DNA from: Heliocidaris tuberculata
Lineage: Eukaryota > Echinodermata > Echinoidea > Camarodonta > Echinometridae
DNA length: 64,000 bases
Direction of reading: 5' to 3'
Assembly (NCBI GenBank): GCA_025618425.1
Contig: CM046836.1
Span: 19,011,243 to 19,075,242 of the forward strand
How positions within the stretch are numbered: the stretch's first letter is position 1; each line of letters begins with the position of its first letter. This document shows, piece after piece, positions 47,164 to 58,640 of this stretch. The notes below the pieces were generated by a model, which worked only from the letters and a program-made list of their open reading frames with translations, did not search any database and had not been told where the DNA came from. The position numbers were made by a program, and so were the translations under genes.

Positions 47164-48645
47164 CCAGTTGTCAATTTTCCATTATCTTAATTTCATTTTA
47201 ATATAAATCGCCATATCATAGCAGCCTAAAACGAGTTTTCTCTCTAAATATATGTTGCAAAGCTGCCAAAAAGCTCATATCATGGTCATTAAAAATTCAA
47301 CATCGATTTCCGTCACAATATTGGTGGAATAAGATCTTTATTTGAATTTTGCACATTACCGACGACACCTGGAGGGGAGGGGGCGGGGTTGACACAGTTT
47401 TATCCTTGTATGTAGCAGTGTTGTAGTGCCTTGATGCTCGGTCTTGGTCTTGGATGCCTTGCCTTAGCCTTGGCCTTGAGGGTTCCAAGCCTTGATCATC
47501 TCCAGAAAATTCAAGGCATTTTCAAGGCATGTGGATTTTTCCTATTAACCTTGTGTAATTTGTATCTTTTACTCTGGCTTGTTCCAGGAAAGAGAAAGTT
47601 CTAAAGTCTGTTCAGATAAACACGTCTTAAGCATTCAAAGCCTATGCTTCATCATTTCATCAGTTTTTATTTCTAATTACCTGTAGCAGTAATTATACCA
47701 AGTGCAACTTTGTGCAACTGCTTATCTCTCTGAAGTGTCGTGAAACAGGGAAAAGGTTTTACAATTCTATTTTCTTTTTCTTTCTTTTTTTACATAGTTT
47801 AGATTCTGAAGTTAAAAAAAATACATACATGCGTACATGGGGTATTAGTATATTAGATCAGTGTTACAGACAAATCAAGCATAATTATGTATACCCAACT
47901 GGCAACATGAAAAATCCATTTCGACGTGTTATTTCATAATCTGATCGGAAGTTAATTCTTACGCATTTTTGCTCATATTTCAAGTATATTGAGATACTCA
48001 GACATCCTATAAAAACAGAATACCACTATTACAGAAAACATATTCGATTCTTGATGCTACTTCATAATGAACAATATTTTGGAGGTGAAAGTCCGTCTTT
48101 TATTTCTCTTTCAGTGTATGTGTGAGCCGCCTTCGTTATTTGATCTACTTTTTCTTTGATCTACTTTAGGCCTTGGCCTAATTAGCCTTGGCCTTGAGGT
48201 TTCAAGCCTTAACCTTAGCCTTGGCCTTGGTGGTCAAAGCCTTGGCCTTGAGGGTTTGGGCCTTGAATACAACACTGGTATGTAGTAGAATTATGCTAGT
48301 GCTATGTTAATTGGGAGGGGTTATCAAAATGTATTTCCTCCAGAAAGTTCTAATTCAACAAAAGTGCCTTTTCCGCGCTGAAAAGTTTTCGTCCTTGAGC
48401 TAAACGTAAGTGCCCTGTATGCTTTCATATTGTATTCTATAACTGATAATTATAGTTAATGCTAATGTTTTCAAATAAAGATATTGCCATTTTATATATG
48501 TATTCCCCCCCCCCCCCCCTCCCCGGCCCCCGGGTTAAAGAATCCTGGATTCGCCTTCATGACCACCATTCATATATGAACACGTTATTAGATTAGTAGT
48601 GAATGATAGGTAGATTGAGAGGCAGATAGACAGACAGGCTGACAG

Positions 48646-48695
<50 letters not shown>

Positions 48696-49086
48696 ATTAC
48701 CTTTGCCGAAAAGGTAATGCTGGTCCAGGACAACAACAACAACAACAAAAACCCCTACAAACACAAAAAAGCTACAACAACAAAAACATTAGCGAGCGAG
48801 GGCAGTTGGCACTTTTCCATCATATTGATTTAATTTTGTTACAAATAGATGAGTTTTCGCCAAATGAATTTTAAAAAGCATTGCTCCATTAATTATTTCA
48901 CTGCCAAAGCTCATATAATTGTCGTTAAAAAATTAACATCGATTTTCGTCAGACAGTCATATATATAATTATATTTATACATAAATCATGATATCGATTA
49001 TCCTAATGAGATTTTTCCTCCGGTTGAAGGATGTTGAAATTACCTTAGAGGGGGGAGGGGGTGTTGGAATCTTTCTGCGTGATCAA

Positions 49087-49656
49087 CAGGGGCGGATCTA
49101 GCTTTTTAAAAGGGGGGGTTGGGGGCGGTATGCGAGGGAGCGTAGCGACCGAGCCCGAGCGAGCGGAGCGAGCGAGGGGGGGGGGAGGGTGTGGGAGGGG
49201 GGTGTCCCCCCTCCCACAGTAGGGAGAATTTTTGAAAATCTGTGTGTGAAAATGGCGTTTTCTTGCATCTAAAACACCACTATTTTTGGTATAAGGTCAT
49301 TGAATCATTGCCAATATGAAAATTTGTAAAATTTAGTTGCATTTTCCTGCAATGTAAGGCCAGTTGACAACACAGATACAAAGAATGGGGACCTTGGAAT
49401 AAGCACTGTCAGCCTAATACTTTTATTATGAACAGCTTGTCATTGATACTCACTGGCAAATCTCAGTCGAATATGATGGACTGGCAGAATAATAATAAAA
49501 AATAAAATAAATACATAAATAGAATAAAATAAAATTACAAGTTTTAAAAAAAAGATAAGATAAAAAAAAAAATGGTCCCCGGATTTTTTTTTTTTTTTTT
49601 TTTGGGGGGGGGGTTGCAACCCCCCCAACCCCCCCCCCCCCCTCTAGATCCGCTTC
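49087..49656. mobile_element. hAT-like MITE with 7-bp duplication
   Basis: Starts CAGGGGCGGATCTAGC and ends TCTAGATCCGCTTC. TGATCAA flanks both sides (49080-49086, 49657-49663). It splits a repeat-family segment that is continuous at 7.8 kb. The interior has the GGGAGCGTAGCGACCGAG motif and G/C runs. Confidence 0.75.
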
Positions 49657-49663
49657 TGATCAA

Positions 49664-51060
49664 GAACATATCATATCTAAATGTATATGAATTTAATCCA
49701 AGGTCGATTCTCTTGTTGGAGGTCATTAAGGTCTCAATCAGCAAGATTGGCCCCGGCTAGTACTGTTCTAAATAAATGAACTCATTCATTCATTCAAATT
49801 AACAATTATTTTCTTCCATTGATTTTGCAACATTCAACATTTGTTCAAATAGTACAGTTTACATGCATATAAAGTAATATCAGTACTGAATCAGTACTGG
49901 ATCAAAGATTTTATAGCTAATAATCATGTTGAATGAATTTCGGACGTGCTGAAAGAAAATTTGTTCTGATTACACTATTTTGGTAATGATCTAATGTATA
50001 TTGTTTGCCAATCATTAAGTTTCTTGTCAACCTTTGCACAATTTTTGCTAATAACCTTCATGAAATTGAGTAACATACAGTAAGATAAAATAAAACTGAA
50101 TACTGGTTTTTACCCGGAAATCTATTTTTCAAAGCAATTTCCTTTTCTGTTTGTCAAAATGAAATATTGAAATTCTTTAATACCACCTGCGATTGTTGTA
50201 ATTACCAGTTATTTCCTCATTTTTGATATTATATTTTATATGTTGACTTTGAATATATCGCAATTCATCCATTTGGCTGTGACAATACCATTAAATGAAC
50301 CTTGAATTGAATTTAATTGAACATCGAGTACGTCATCTCTCGCAATCAAATGTGTGCGACACCACAGGAGCACCTACCCCTCTCCTCCTCACCCTTTCCA
50401 GTGCCCGTAGATTTTTGACAGTACTATCCTCTATTTTTAACGACAAAGTCACTCCAGAATTCGATAACAATAACATTGACTTTAACCCGCTGATTAATAA
50501 ATTCTTTGACTCTCGTAAGGTTAATACAGGAGCCGCCCGATTCCCGTAGTCCTTGGGTTGAAGTAGTAATACAGTTTGCATAATCGATAAAAGACGTCGT
50601 TGGAAATGAATGAGATATGGTGTCTATACAACATGCATTATTTAACCTCATATAGCCTGTAAGGATATCTGCAGACAGGATATGTGTATCTTCTATTATA
50701 TTCTTATAGAAGACAAGTTAGAGAGCTTATAGATTTAACTTATAAGATGGCATAGTTTTATTGAGGTACTGTGCTGTGTTGAAAAGACTCGAGGGAAAAT
50801 ACATTCGCCATAGGTATAACATGTGAAAAGATGTCACATATTTTCTTGACATTTCATATCTTACTCTATCTTTTTTAAGCCTGTTTTTTGCCCGAGAGAA
50901 AGGATGGATAGTTCAAAAAACATTTGGCCTTCCAGCTGCCATAGGTTAACACATGAAAACAGGGATTTTGAAATGATTTTAATTCCCTTAGTATTTATTT
51001 GAAATTATGAAAAATGTGATTTACATGAAATTTTAAGCTCTGAAAGAGTATAATTAAGGC
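49664..51060. other. No gene recognised
   Basis: AT-rich. Overlapping open frames at 50295-50651 on both strands have no motif I recognise; the segment 50330-50560 is more GC-balanced than its surroundings. Confidence 0.45.
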
Positions 51061-51159
51061 TCGATAAGTCCGATAGACCCCGCATAAATAAACGGGAATA
51101 TGCATGCTTTCGACCAACAAAAAAAAGTTGTCGTATTACACACGTTCAACCGTATGTTG

Positions 51160-51275
51160 TTATTGATGACGTAAGGTGGGCGTGTACATAGGCGTGTAGT
51201 ATCGATCACGTGAGATCCACATCCAATGAGCAGACGAACGTAGCTCCGCCCGAAGGCAAGCCCAGCTGGTAAGAA
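51160..51275 (+). promoter_or_regulatory. Candidate promoter and first exon
   Basis: Within 110 bp there are a CRE-like TGATGACGTAAG, a GC/KLF-type box GGTGGGCGTG, an E-box ATCACGTGAG and a CCAAT box ATCCAATGAG. These are followed by CAGCTG then GTAAGAAG, a consensus splice donor near 51270. This fits a CpG-type promoter with a non-coding first exon on the plus strand. The gene it would serve is not visible in the window. Confidence 0.4.
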
Positions 51276-51632
51276 GAAACTCTAATTATATTATTCCAGT
51301 TCACTATTATATTTCTAACGGACCAGAGGCAAAATTCAATGTGTAAAATTGATAAATTCATATAATCAATGTTCTATCACCGAATTACGCCTAGCCAAAG
51401 GACTGATGTTCGATCATGCAAGCAGAATAGCTGAGCTGAATAGTGATCGACAAGGTGTCTAGCTAGGCTAGAGTTCCCCTCTGCAATCCCGATCGAGGTG
51501 GTTGCGTTGCCGATGGAACTCTGTCTGCTTGCCTCAAACTTGGCTCATTAAAGTTTTTTACTTGCTGATCGCCGTTTAGTTTGGCTTCAGCCAACGAGAC
51601 CGACAGCTCCGAGAGACCGACAATGTAGTGGG

Positions 51633-51985
51633 AGGGGGCTTTCTGAACGGATGCGGGCTAACTCGGCGCTACGGCGAACTCGGCCTTGTATTGGCGGAAA
51701 ATCGCCGCGGAGTGAGCCCAGAGAGTTGAAGTGATCGCAAACACTTTTTAATGTGTTGAATTTCGCATTTAATTACACATTTCAAAACACCTAAATTCAA
51801 ATTATTTGATATCAGTCTGTAAAATGATTAGCAGAGAAGTATGTTGACAATTACAAGAAGTAAAATTATGCAAAACATGAAATTTAAGGCTAAAAAGGGG
51901 TACGGTGCGTAGCATGGACTTCAACTCTTGAAACATATAGTCACCGCGCAGTGCCGAGTTAGCCCGACCCCTTCTGAACCCTACG
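51633..51985. mobile_element. Possible MITE with GGGCTAACTCGGC ends
   Basis: TTCTGAACGGATGCGGGCTA at left mirrors AGCCCGACCCCTTCTGAA at right, and both continue into an ACTCGGC block. Target duplication not found. Confidence 0.4.
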
Positions 51986-52017
51986 ATAGATATGAGTCTG
52001 ACACTGACAGTCCATGA

Positions 52018-52353
52018 CAGGGGCGAATACAGACGTAGTAAAGGGGGGGGGGGGCGCCACACAAATGCAGGGCTGTCAACTTCGGGGGAACTGCTTGGAG
52101 GGAGATTCGTATTTTTCTTTTCTCGCCAGCCCCCCAAAAGTCGCTGAGTGGGGGGGGGGGGGATCAGATTTTATGGGATCCAGTATTCCCTCATAATTCT
52201 CTGACAAGCAAAAAATAAAAAATAAATAATAAATAATAAGTTATCAGTTCTAAAAGGGGGCAAAATAAAAAAAGGGGCACAATGATGTATAAGTTTCTTT
52301 CAAAAGAGGAGGGGCACGGGCCAGGATTGCGCCCCCCCTAAATCCTCCACCGC
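52018..52353. mobile_element. hAT-like MITE with 7-bp duplication
   Basis: Starts CAGGGGCGAATACAG and ends AATCCTCCACCGC. TCCATGA flanks both ends (52011-52017, 52354-52360). The interior has CTGACAAGCAA and G runs as at 29.2 kb. Confidence 0.65.
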
Positions 52354-53169
52354 TCCATGAGACTGTCACATCAGTCTTGCGGGGTGGGCCTTTTTACAAG
52401 TTTTCTCGGAGGGTTAATAGACCGACATTGTCAGCCTCATGGGCCCCCAAACTAATGGTGCTCGATCCGGTTTTATTAACGTTTTAGGCAAGAGCCCGCG
52501 TATGCCTGTAGTTTGTAGTTCAAGAGAATGTAATTCCTATTCCTGGGGCGGATCCAGGATTTTGTAAAAGAGGGGGCACAGAGCCGGAAAAAGGAGGCAA
52601 TTCTTTTTTATTGTGTACTTAAGGTATACCAGTTGGGTTTAAAAAAGGGGGCCGCGGCCGATTCGCCTCCCCCCCCCCCCGATCCAGCCCTGTTATTCTG
52701 TCATGGATGTGAAGAATGGGATTGCATAGAGTTGGTGGTCTATCTCATTAAATGTAGATTTGAAGGAAAAAAAACAAGAGAAAATTATTTTGTCCTCATT
52801 TCTATTGGAGTCATTTCTACAGATTGGTTGTAAGAGAGAATAAGAGAATAAGAGAGTATGAGAAAATGAAAGCCTGTGAGAGGGGGAGGGAAGGGACAGA
52901 GAGAGACAAAGAAAGCTGGGGGCGGGCAAGACAGAATAGGACTGGTAATAAATGAATTATATCGTCAGCTGCTATTGTTGGTTACTAGTTAATTCAATTC
53001 AAAATACGGAGGCATTTTCCCCCCTTTTCATCTTACAATTGGTAGCCATTAGGCCCTATTGCGCTGGTGAGGGCTTCGGAGCAAGCCCCTATACTGTTTT
53101 CTTCGCCTGCCGTCTCAAACTGCTACAGTAGAATATTACAAATAACTCACCGTCAGTTATTCATATTGG

Positions 53170-53450
53170 TGGCGTATCCAGGAATGCAGAAGGAGGGGAG
53201 GGGGCTCACGCCTGATGAAAAAAAAAATCAGATGCCTTCTATTCTGAATTTTCGGACAAGCAAGGGGGGGGGGAAGTTGTCACATTTTTGATGTTCCTTC
53301 TGTGTCGGAGGTGGGGGGGGGGAGGGGACACACATTTCCTTTCATTCGATGTGTAACAAAGAAATGTCAGATTTGGTTTTGGCTGGCACGTAGTAGGGGC
53401 CATGCATTCATGGATACACCAATAAAAATACGAGAATCTTGGGTACGCCA
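53170..53450. mobile_element. hAT-like MITE remnant
   Basis: GTGGCGTATCCAGGAAT at left and CTTGGGTACGCCAC at right are imperfect inverses. Part of the same broad family as 49.1 and 52.0 kb. Confidence 0.4.
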
Positions 53451-53984
53451 CTCTTAATTAATCTTTATATTTATATAAGGAATAAATTGCTCGCACGCAA
53501 TCTCCTTTTAATAAAGCCTTTTCTGTCTTGACTTTTAAGAGAATAAGGCCAATAAATTTACATTATAGGTCTATAATCCCTTTAATTTGCAATAATCATG
53601 ATATAAAATGAAAAATTCTTATTTAGAAAAATTAAGATAGCATTTTTTTAAATAACTTTTTATAGTTGATTCCTATCTCTTTTGGGACATACATGTACGT
53701 TTGTATTTGAAGGGACAATATCAAGATTATGCCCTTTACGGCTTTACCAAAAGCGATGTACACACAAAAAAAATGAAAAAATAAAGAAAATAACAAATAC
53801 AAACATCTTGACGAAGAATATAACCTTTCCCTCTGGGCCGATCGACATGTACCACAATATATACGCGTGCTTTATTTCGGAACTGAGCACTCTTCGTATT
53901 TATACTCTTTGGTCATGGCCATCAGAGATGCAAAGGTCAGAGACCAGCTAGCAGTGAGATTTTCCGTGCGTCAGCGTGGTGGAG

Positions 53985-54065
53985 TCGAGGGAGCGAAGCG
54001 ACGGAGCGACGGGGGTGGGAGGGGTGTCCACCCTCCCACGGTAGGGAGCTTTAACATTTTTAAGC
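53985..54065 (+). repeat. Repeated hairpin motif shared with 49.14-49.23 kb
   Basis: GAGGGAGCGAAGCGACGGAG, then GGGAGGGGTGTCCACCCTCC, then ACGGTAGGGAG. The same order is at 49130-49230. Confidence 0.6.
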
Positions 54066-54274
54066 TCTAAATCTTGCGATCTGGTGCATAATAAAGTGAC
54101 TATTTTAGCTTAGAGTAAGGGAGAGGGGAGAGAATTCGGCCACTTAAGACAAAATCCTATTTTTTGGACTCTTTATTTCATATTTATTTTCACGTTTTAC
54201 TCAAATCATGAAAGCCAATGATTTATTGTTACTATTTTAACAACAACAACAAAAAAAAAAATCCCCGAAAAAAA

Positions 54275-54568
54275 TCAACAATTGCCATAGCAATATTCAT
54301 TTTCTTTTCCGCTGTCCTTGTCGGAGGCAGTTTTCGGCCTAGCAGGTGAATTTTCATCCGCATGTACAAAGTCGATGGGGGGCGCGTGCGCGCCCCGTGC
54401 GTTCGCCCGCTGATCAAAAATCCCAGCAGCCCGAGCCTGCGTCCCATCTCGCAGCTCCGGGCGTGAGATCCGGCCGAATTTTACTGCGATATCAGAAACT
54501 GAAATCTCAAGACCGACTATCTCTGACTGCATGTAACGTGCGATTGGACACTTTTGAGCTTGCGACAT
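54275..54568 (-). other. Open frame of unknown status, 97 codons
   Basis: A GC-rich frame starting MSQAQKCPIARYMQSEIVGL with no recognisable domain, signal peptide or splice context. The local GC rise (54340-54480) alone could open a frame. I do not claim a gene. Confidence 0.15.
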
Positions 54569-54682
54569 ACGAAAACCCCGATCTAAATGAAAATTTCTTG
54601 AAATACAGTTCAGTTTTTGAATCCATTTTCCTTACGGACACGCATAAGCTGCGAATTTTCAGATTAGGGTAGTGGACCGCCG

Positions 54683-54750
54683 ATTAAAATGTGCTATTTA
54701 TGGATTATGGCACTATTACGGCTAGGCGGCAGTCGTCCAGGCTAACTCGC

Positions 54751-54784
<34 letters not shown>

Positions 54785-54801
54785 ATATCCAGGCTGACTC
54801 G

Positions 54802-54844
<43 letters not shown>

Positions 54845-54915
54845 CGAGTCAGCCTGGCCGCGCGACTGCCGCCTAGCCGTAATAGTGTCATAATCCATAA
54901 ATATCACATTTTAAT
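54683..54915. repeat. Long palindrome with (TA)n centre
   Basis: ATTAAAATGTGCTATTTATG at left and its near-exact inverse at right, continuing through GGATTATGGCACTATTACGG, CTAGGCGGCAGTCG and CCAGGCTRACTCGCAA to a TA-repeat loop. Arms are about 75 bp. An extra internal copy of CCAGGCTGACTCGCAA is present at 54788. Confidence 0.9.
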
Positions 54916-54939
54916 ATATATATTGCGATTGCGGTCTGC

Positions 54940-55320
54940 ACCGCAGATAATGTTGGTCGAAAAATGACCAACTTTTGGTCTACAAAACTTTGATCAAATA
55001 TTGGGCAAAGTGGTTACCCAACATAGTTGGGCAAATATTTTTTACCAATTATTGGTCAAGATGTGATGAAACTGTTGGTCCTTTTAACACTTTACTGGTT
55101 CACATGTTGGTTAATCTTCCGCTAAACTGTGCAAAATATTTGCCCAACATCGTTGGGCAAATAATTTTCACTAACTACTGAGCAATATTTTATGAAACTG
55201 TTGGGCAAAATAATCAATAAATATTTGCCCAACTTCATTGGGCAAATATTTTCACTAATTATGGGGCAAAATTTGACGAACTGGCGGACATTTTAATGTT
55301 TAAATTGACCACTTGTTGGC
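54940..55320. repeat. Array of TTTGCCCAACNTNGTTGGGCAAA-type palindromes
   Basis: Palindromic sites at about 55014, 55138 and 55226 are separated by related AT-rich spacers with CACTAATTATGGGGCAA and GATGAAACTGTTGG blocks. The period is irregular, about 90-125 bp. Confidence 0.8.
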
Positions 55321-55423
55321 TTTCTTTATATAAAAATAGAACAGGGTCCATATCCTTGTTCCACGTTGTCCAACTACCAACAAACGATCAAAATATTTAC
55401 CATAAGATAAGCACTTGAATGAA

Positions 55424-55468
55424 ATACACACACACACACGCGCACACACCCACACACACACACACATG
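55424..55468. repeat. (CA)n microsatellite
   Basis: ACAC repeats with GCGC interruptions. Confidence 0.9.
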
Positions 55469-56089
55469 ATGTATCAAAATCAGTTCGAATTTCAACTGTA
55501 ACATTTATTTCATTCTACATCTACACTCCAATTAATCAATTAATTAAAATTCTGTATTCAAATACTGGTATTTTGGTCTCACTGAACTGGCTGTTCTCAA
55601 AACGGCTTTAAAACCAGATTTAAAATTGAAAAAAGTTCAATTCAAATTTCATAGTCAGACACTTTTAGCCTACTGTAAAGGCTATATCATCATACCGTCA
55701 AAAGATCTAATTACATATTTTATGATGCTGAGATAGTGAATTTGCGTTCAAATTTCTAGTAGTTATGGATCCCTGAAGTTGCCAAGCAGACATTTGCAAA
55801 TTCCAATTAATAAGAATTCTGTATTCAAATATAACGACTTTGGTTACATGTCGTTTTTCCGAAGGTTCGTATTTCTGAAAGTTCGCATTTCCGAAGGAAG
55901 AGGAAATGAAAGAAGGAAAAAAACAAAGAGTAACTTAAGGAAAGAAAGAAAAAGAAGAAAAAGAAGAAGACAGAAGGGAAACAAAGAATATCATAAGGAA
56001 GATAGAAAGAGGAAATGATTCCTCTTGGGCGGCCGATTCTCCCCTATGTGGATCCGCCACTGGTTACATAATACACTGTGACTGATTGA
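55469..56089. other. No gene recognised
   Basis: AT-rich, with a purine-rich AAGAAAGAAAGA stretch at 55905-56000 that produces a charged artefact frame. Confidence 0.5.
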
Positions 56090-56490
56090 TTGATAGACTG
56101 ATTGAAAAATTGACTGAATACGTACAGTAGATTTACTGGTTGATTTTTTGATTTATCAAAAGATCTAAATTGTTAATTGAATTATTGATTGATAGATTGA
56201 AAATTGATTAATCTGGCGTTCTTGATTGAATGACTGGTTTGGAAGTGCTTTGATGTGTTTGTGAATGACTTGTTAAATTACACTGTGATTGATTGATTGA
56301 TAGATTGAATGACAGAGTTGCCCGACTGCCTGACTGGTTGATTGACTGATCGATGGTTTGAGCAACTGATTGATTAATTGATCAATCGATTGCTTGGTTG
56401 ATTGTTGATTAAATGATTACCTTATTGATTGACTGGTTGATTGACTGACTGGCTGAAATGGTTGAATGATTAACTGATATTGATTGATTG
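56090..56490. repeat. Degenerate (GATT)n tract
   Basis: Frequent GATTGATT, GACTGATT and GGTTGATT tetramers. It adjoins the 3' end of the minus-strand LINE and may have grown from its tail. Confidence 0.8.
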
Positions 56491-57432
56491 ATGCAAGATT
56501 TATTTCATTTCATTTTTTTTCCAAATACAAATACAAAAGTCAAGAAAAACAAGAAACTGACAAGACAGAACAGGACAAAACCAGGACAGGACAACACAGG
56601 ACAAAACAAGAAAAAGAAAGAAAGAAAAGGGGAAAAAAAGGGAAAGAAGAAAAAAAAAGACAGGCAAAAATCAAGAAAAACAAGACAGAACAAAGACAGA
56701 ACTGCACTAGAAAAAAAGAAGAGAGAGAGTGACTTTAACTCCGAGATGAACTGTACTTTTGAAGTAAAAGTTTTTTAAACCCTCTACTGAAACTAAAATG
56801 TGTGGCTTTATTCCTGATTGGATCTTGGAGAGAGTTCTAGAGTTTTGACCCAGTAAATATAAACGTTTTATTAGAAGGCATTGTTCTCGTTCTTGGTAGA
56901 TGAAAAACCCCGGCAGACCTAGTAGGGTACTGATGAATATTGATATTCTTTGAAAATATTGAATAAAAGACATTGGGAAGTTCGTTTCTATCTAAATTAT
57001 ACATAAATATTCCAAGATTATAATTATATAAATCGCTTATCTTTAGTATGTTATGTTTATGAAAGAGTGCATCGGTGTGCGCTCGGTAATCCGAATGACA
57101 TATAACACGAAGAGCTTCTTTCTGTAAAAGTAAGTCTATTTAATTGATAGTCAGCACAACTGCCCCATGCTACTATACCATAGTTTAAATGTGGAAGGAT
57201 CAGTGTGGAATACAGATTTAAAAGTATACGAGTTGGGAAGTAAAATTTGACCTTGTTTATTATACCAATATTTCTAGAAACGATTTTACAGATGTTATCT
57301 ATGTGATCTTAACACGATAGCTTATCATCAATAGTGATTCCCCAAAAATTAGTGTTTAGAACTCTTTGTATATTTGTATGATCAAAAATTACATTACCTG
57401 GAAGCTCATTTATGATATTACTAAAGACCATG
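56491..57432 (-). pseudogene. LINE (CR1/L2/Jockey superfamily), 3' half: RT thumb, C-terminus, 3' UTR
   Basis: On the minus strand, coding similarity begins at 57432 with MVFSNIINELPGNVIFD, immediately beyond the RTE-like insertion. It continues as NIIGxI-like thumb and LYSTLILPHLNYGIVAWGSC, then QKEALRVICHSDYRAHTDAL, SAGVFHLPRTRTM and GFKKLLLQKYSSSRS, with a stop at 56735-56737. Frames change at least once and stops occur (for example within KLSCxDHIDN), so it is inactive. The pyrimidine-rich 3' UTR reaches the (GATT)n tract. This is the downstream half of the element that continues at 60631-63629. Confidence 0.88.
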
Positions 57433-57584
57433 GGTATGCAGCTCTTAAAGTAGGTAACACTTTTTAATTAGCTCAGGGAAAATCCACCTGCCCTGCCTTG
57501 CATAGATGGCGTTGGAAGGTGTAGCGAGCCTCCACTGTAGCTATACTTTGAATTTATTCTATTAGCAAGCTAAGAAACACTGAC

Positions 57585-58640
57585 ATGATGAGACAAACCA
57601 ACAGAAACGGATACCGGCTCGGTTGTCGCCCGGGTGAACAAGAACCGCGTCCCTCAGTGACAAACCAGGCTGAGGTCGGAAAATTGAATACTGGTTCCAA
57701 ATCCAGACGTAAGCTCATAGATTGCAAAGCAGCAACTCTAATATCGAGTCTTAATGTCCGGTCCCTCAACTCAAAGGAGAAGATGGGAGAACTCACAGCA
57801 CTAGCTGAAGAAAAAAGAATTGATGTTCTATGCATACAGGAACATCGTATCTATCATGACAATATTGATATTCAGATGAAGGACATGGGCAAAGGTTGGA
57901 TGCTAGCTACCTCTTCATGCACCAAGAATACAGTGAACAGCACAGTTGGAGGGGTCGGTATATTGATGAGTCCCTTTGCTTATAAGTCACTGGAACACCT
58001 CGAAAAAGTGAGTCCTCGTATACTTCTAGCCAAGTTCAGTGGGAATCCTGTTCTCACTGTTATCACCTGCTACAGTCCAACCAACTGCTCCCCAGACAAT
58101 GAAGCTGTTAATTTCTATAGCTTACTTTCTGATGTCGTTAAACAGATACCTCAGCACAACCTGAAGATTATCTGTGGTGACATGAATGCCCAGGTTAGCT
58201 CTACAGACAGCAAGGGTTTTACGTTTGGCAATAGGACTAACAGAAATGGGCAGTACTTGCTGAACATGACGTTTGAATGTGACCTGATTGCGTGTAACAC
58301 ACGCTTTCAAAAAGCCAAAGAAAAGATGTGGACATTTACATACCCAAATCAGAGCCAGGCACAACTAGACTATATCCTAGTGAACAAAAAGTGGAGAAAT
58401 AGTGTAAAAGACTGTCAAGCTTACAACTCTTTTCGCACCTTGAATTCAGACCATCGAATTGTTTCCACTAAGATGCAACTAAGCCTGAGAAGCAACAAGA
58501 AGGTAAAAGCCAATTCAAGTCCCCCTCATGACTGGCAGCTCTTTCAATCAGATTGTGGTATTAAGGAAGCATATACAGTGGAGGTAAACAACAGGTTTGA
58601 AGCATTGTACCAGGATATCGAGAATCCTACAGCCGGATAA
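57585..58640 (+). CDS. RTE-like LINE: apurinic-type endonuclease part
   Basis: The domain nicks the chromosomal target to prime reverse transcription. Catalytic and structural motifs appear in the expected order: SSLNVRSLN (Asn), DVLCIQEHRIYH (Glu), GGVGILMSP, LTVITCYSPTN (Tyr), KIICGDMNAQV (Asp and Asn), QLDYILVNKKW and LNSDHRIVSTKM (Asp-His). All are present, so the domain looks intact. The frame is 351 codons and ends shortly after RFEALYQDIENPTAG. The next frame, shifted by one base, continues as DNIYSSLMEAHEDA, so in an intact element the two would be one polyprotein. ATG at 57585 is the first in frame, about 150 bp inside the element. Confidence 0.9.
   Translation: MMRQTNRNGYRLGCRPGEQEPRPSVTNQAEVGKLNTGSKSRRKLIDCKAATLISSLNVRSLNSKEKMGELTALAEEKRIDVLCIQEHRIYHDNIDIQMKDMGKGWMLATSSCTKNTVNSTVGGVGILMSPFAYKSLEHLEKVSPRILLAKFSGNPVLTVITCYSPTNCSPDNEAVNFYSLLSDVVKQIPQHNLKIICGDMNAQVSSTDSKGFTFGNRTNRNGQYLLNMTFECDLIACNTRFQKAKEKMWTFTYPNQSQAQLDYILVNKKWRNSVKDCQAYNSFRTLNSDHRIVSTKMQLSLRSNKKVKANSSPPHDWQLFQSDCGIKEAYTVEVNNRFEALYQDIENPTAG

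Larger units (their letters stand above)
45222..48960. repeat. Direct duplication unit, copy C (3.7 kb)
   Basis: Follows copy B closely until an AT repeat near 48960. There it continues into sequence shared with the 7.7-kb repeat instead of the 1.3-kb tail found in A and B. It carries a 725-bp insertion. Confidence 0.9.

Noticed and set aside
50295..50651. Overlapping open frames on both strands near 50.4 kb
   Set aside because: No recognisable domain, and conservation cannot be judged from this window.
58597..58640. MKHCTRISRI as the true N-terminus of the reverse transcriptase protein
   Set aside because: It overlaps endonuclease codons in another frame; the native protein is a fusion with the endonuclease upstream.
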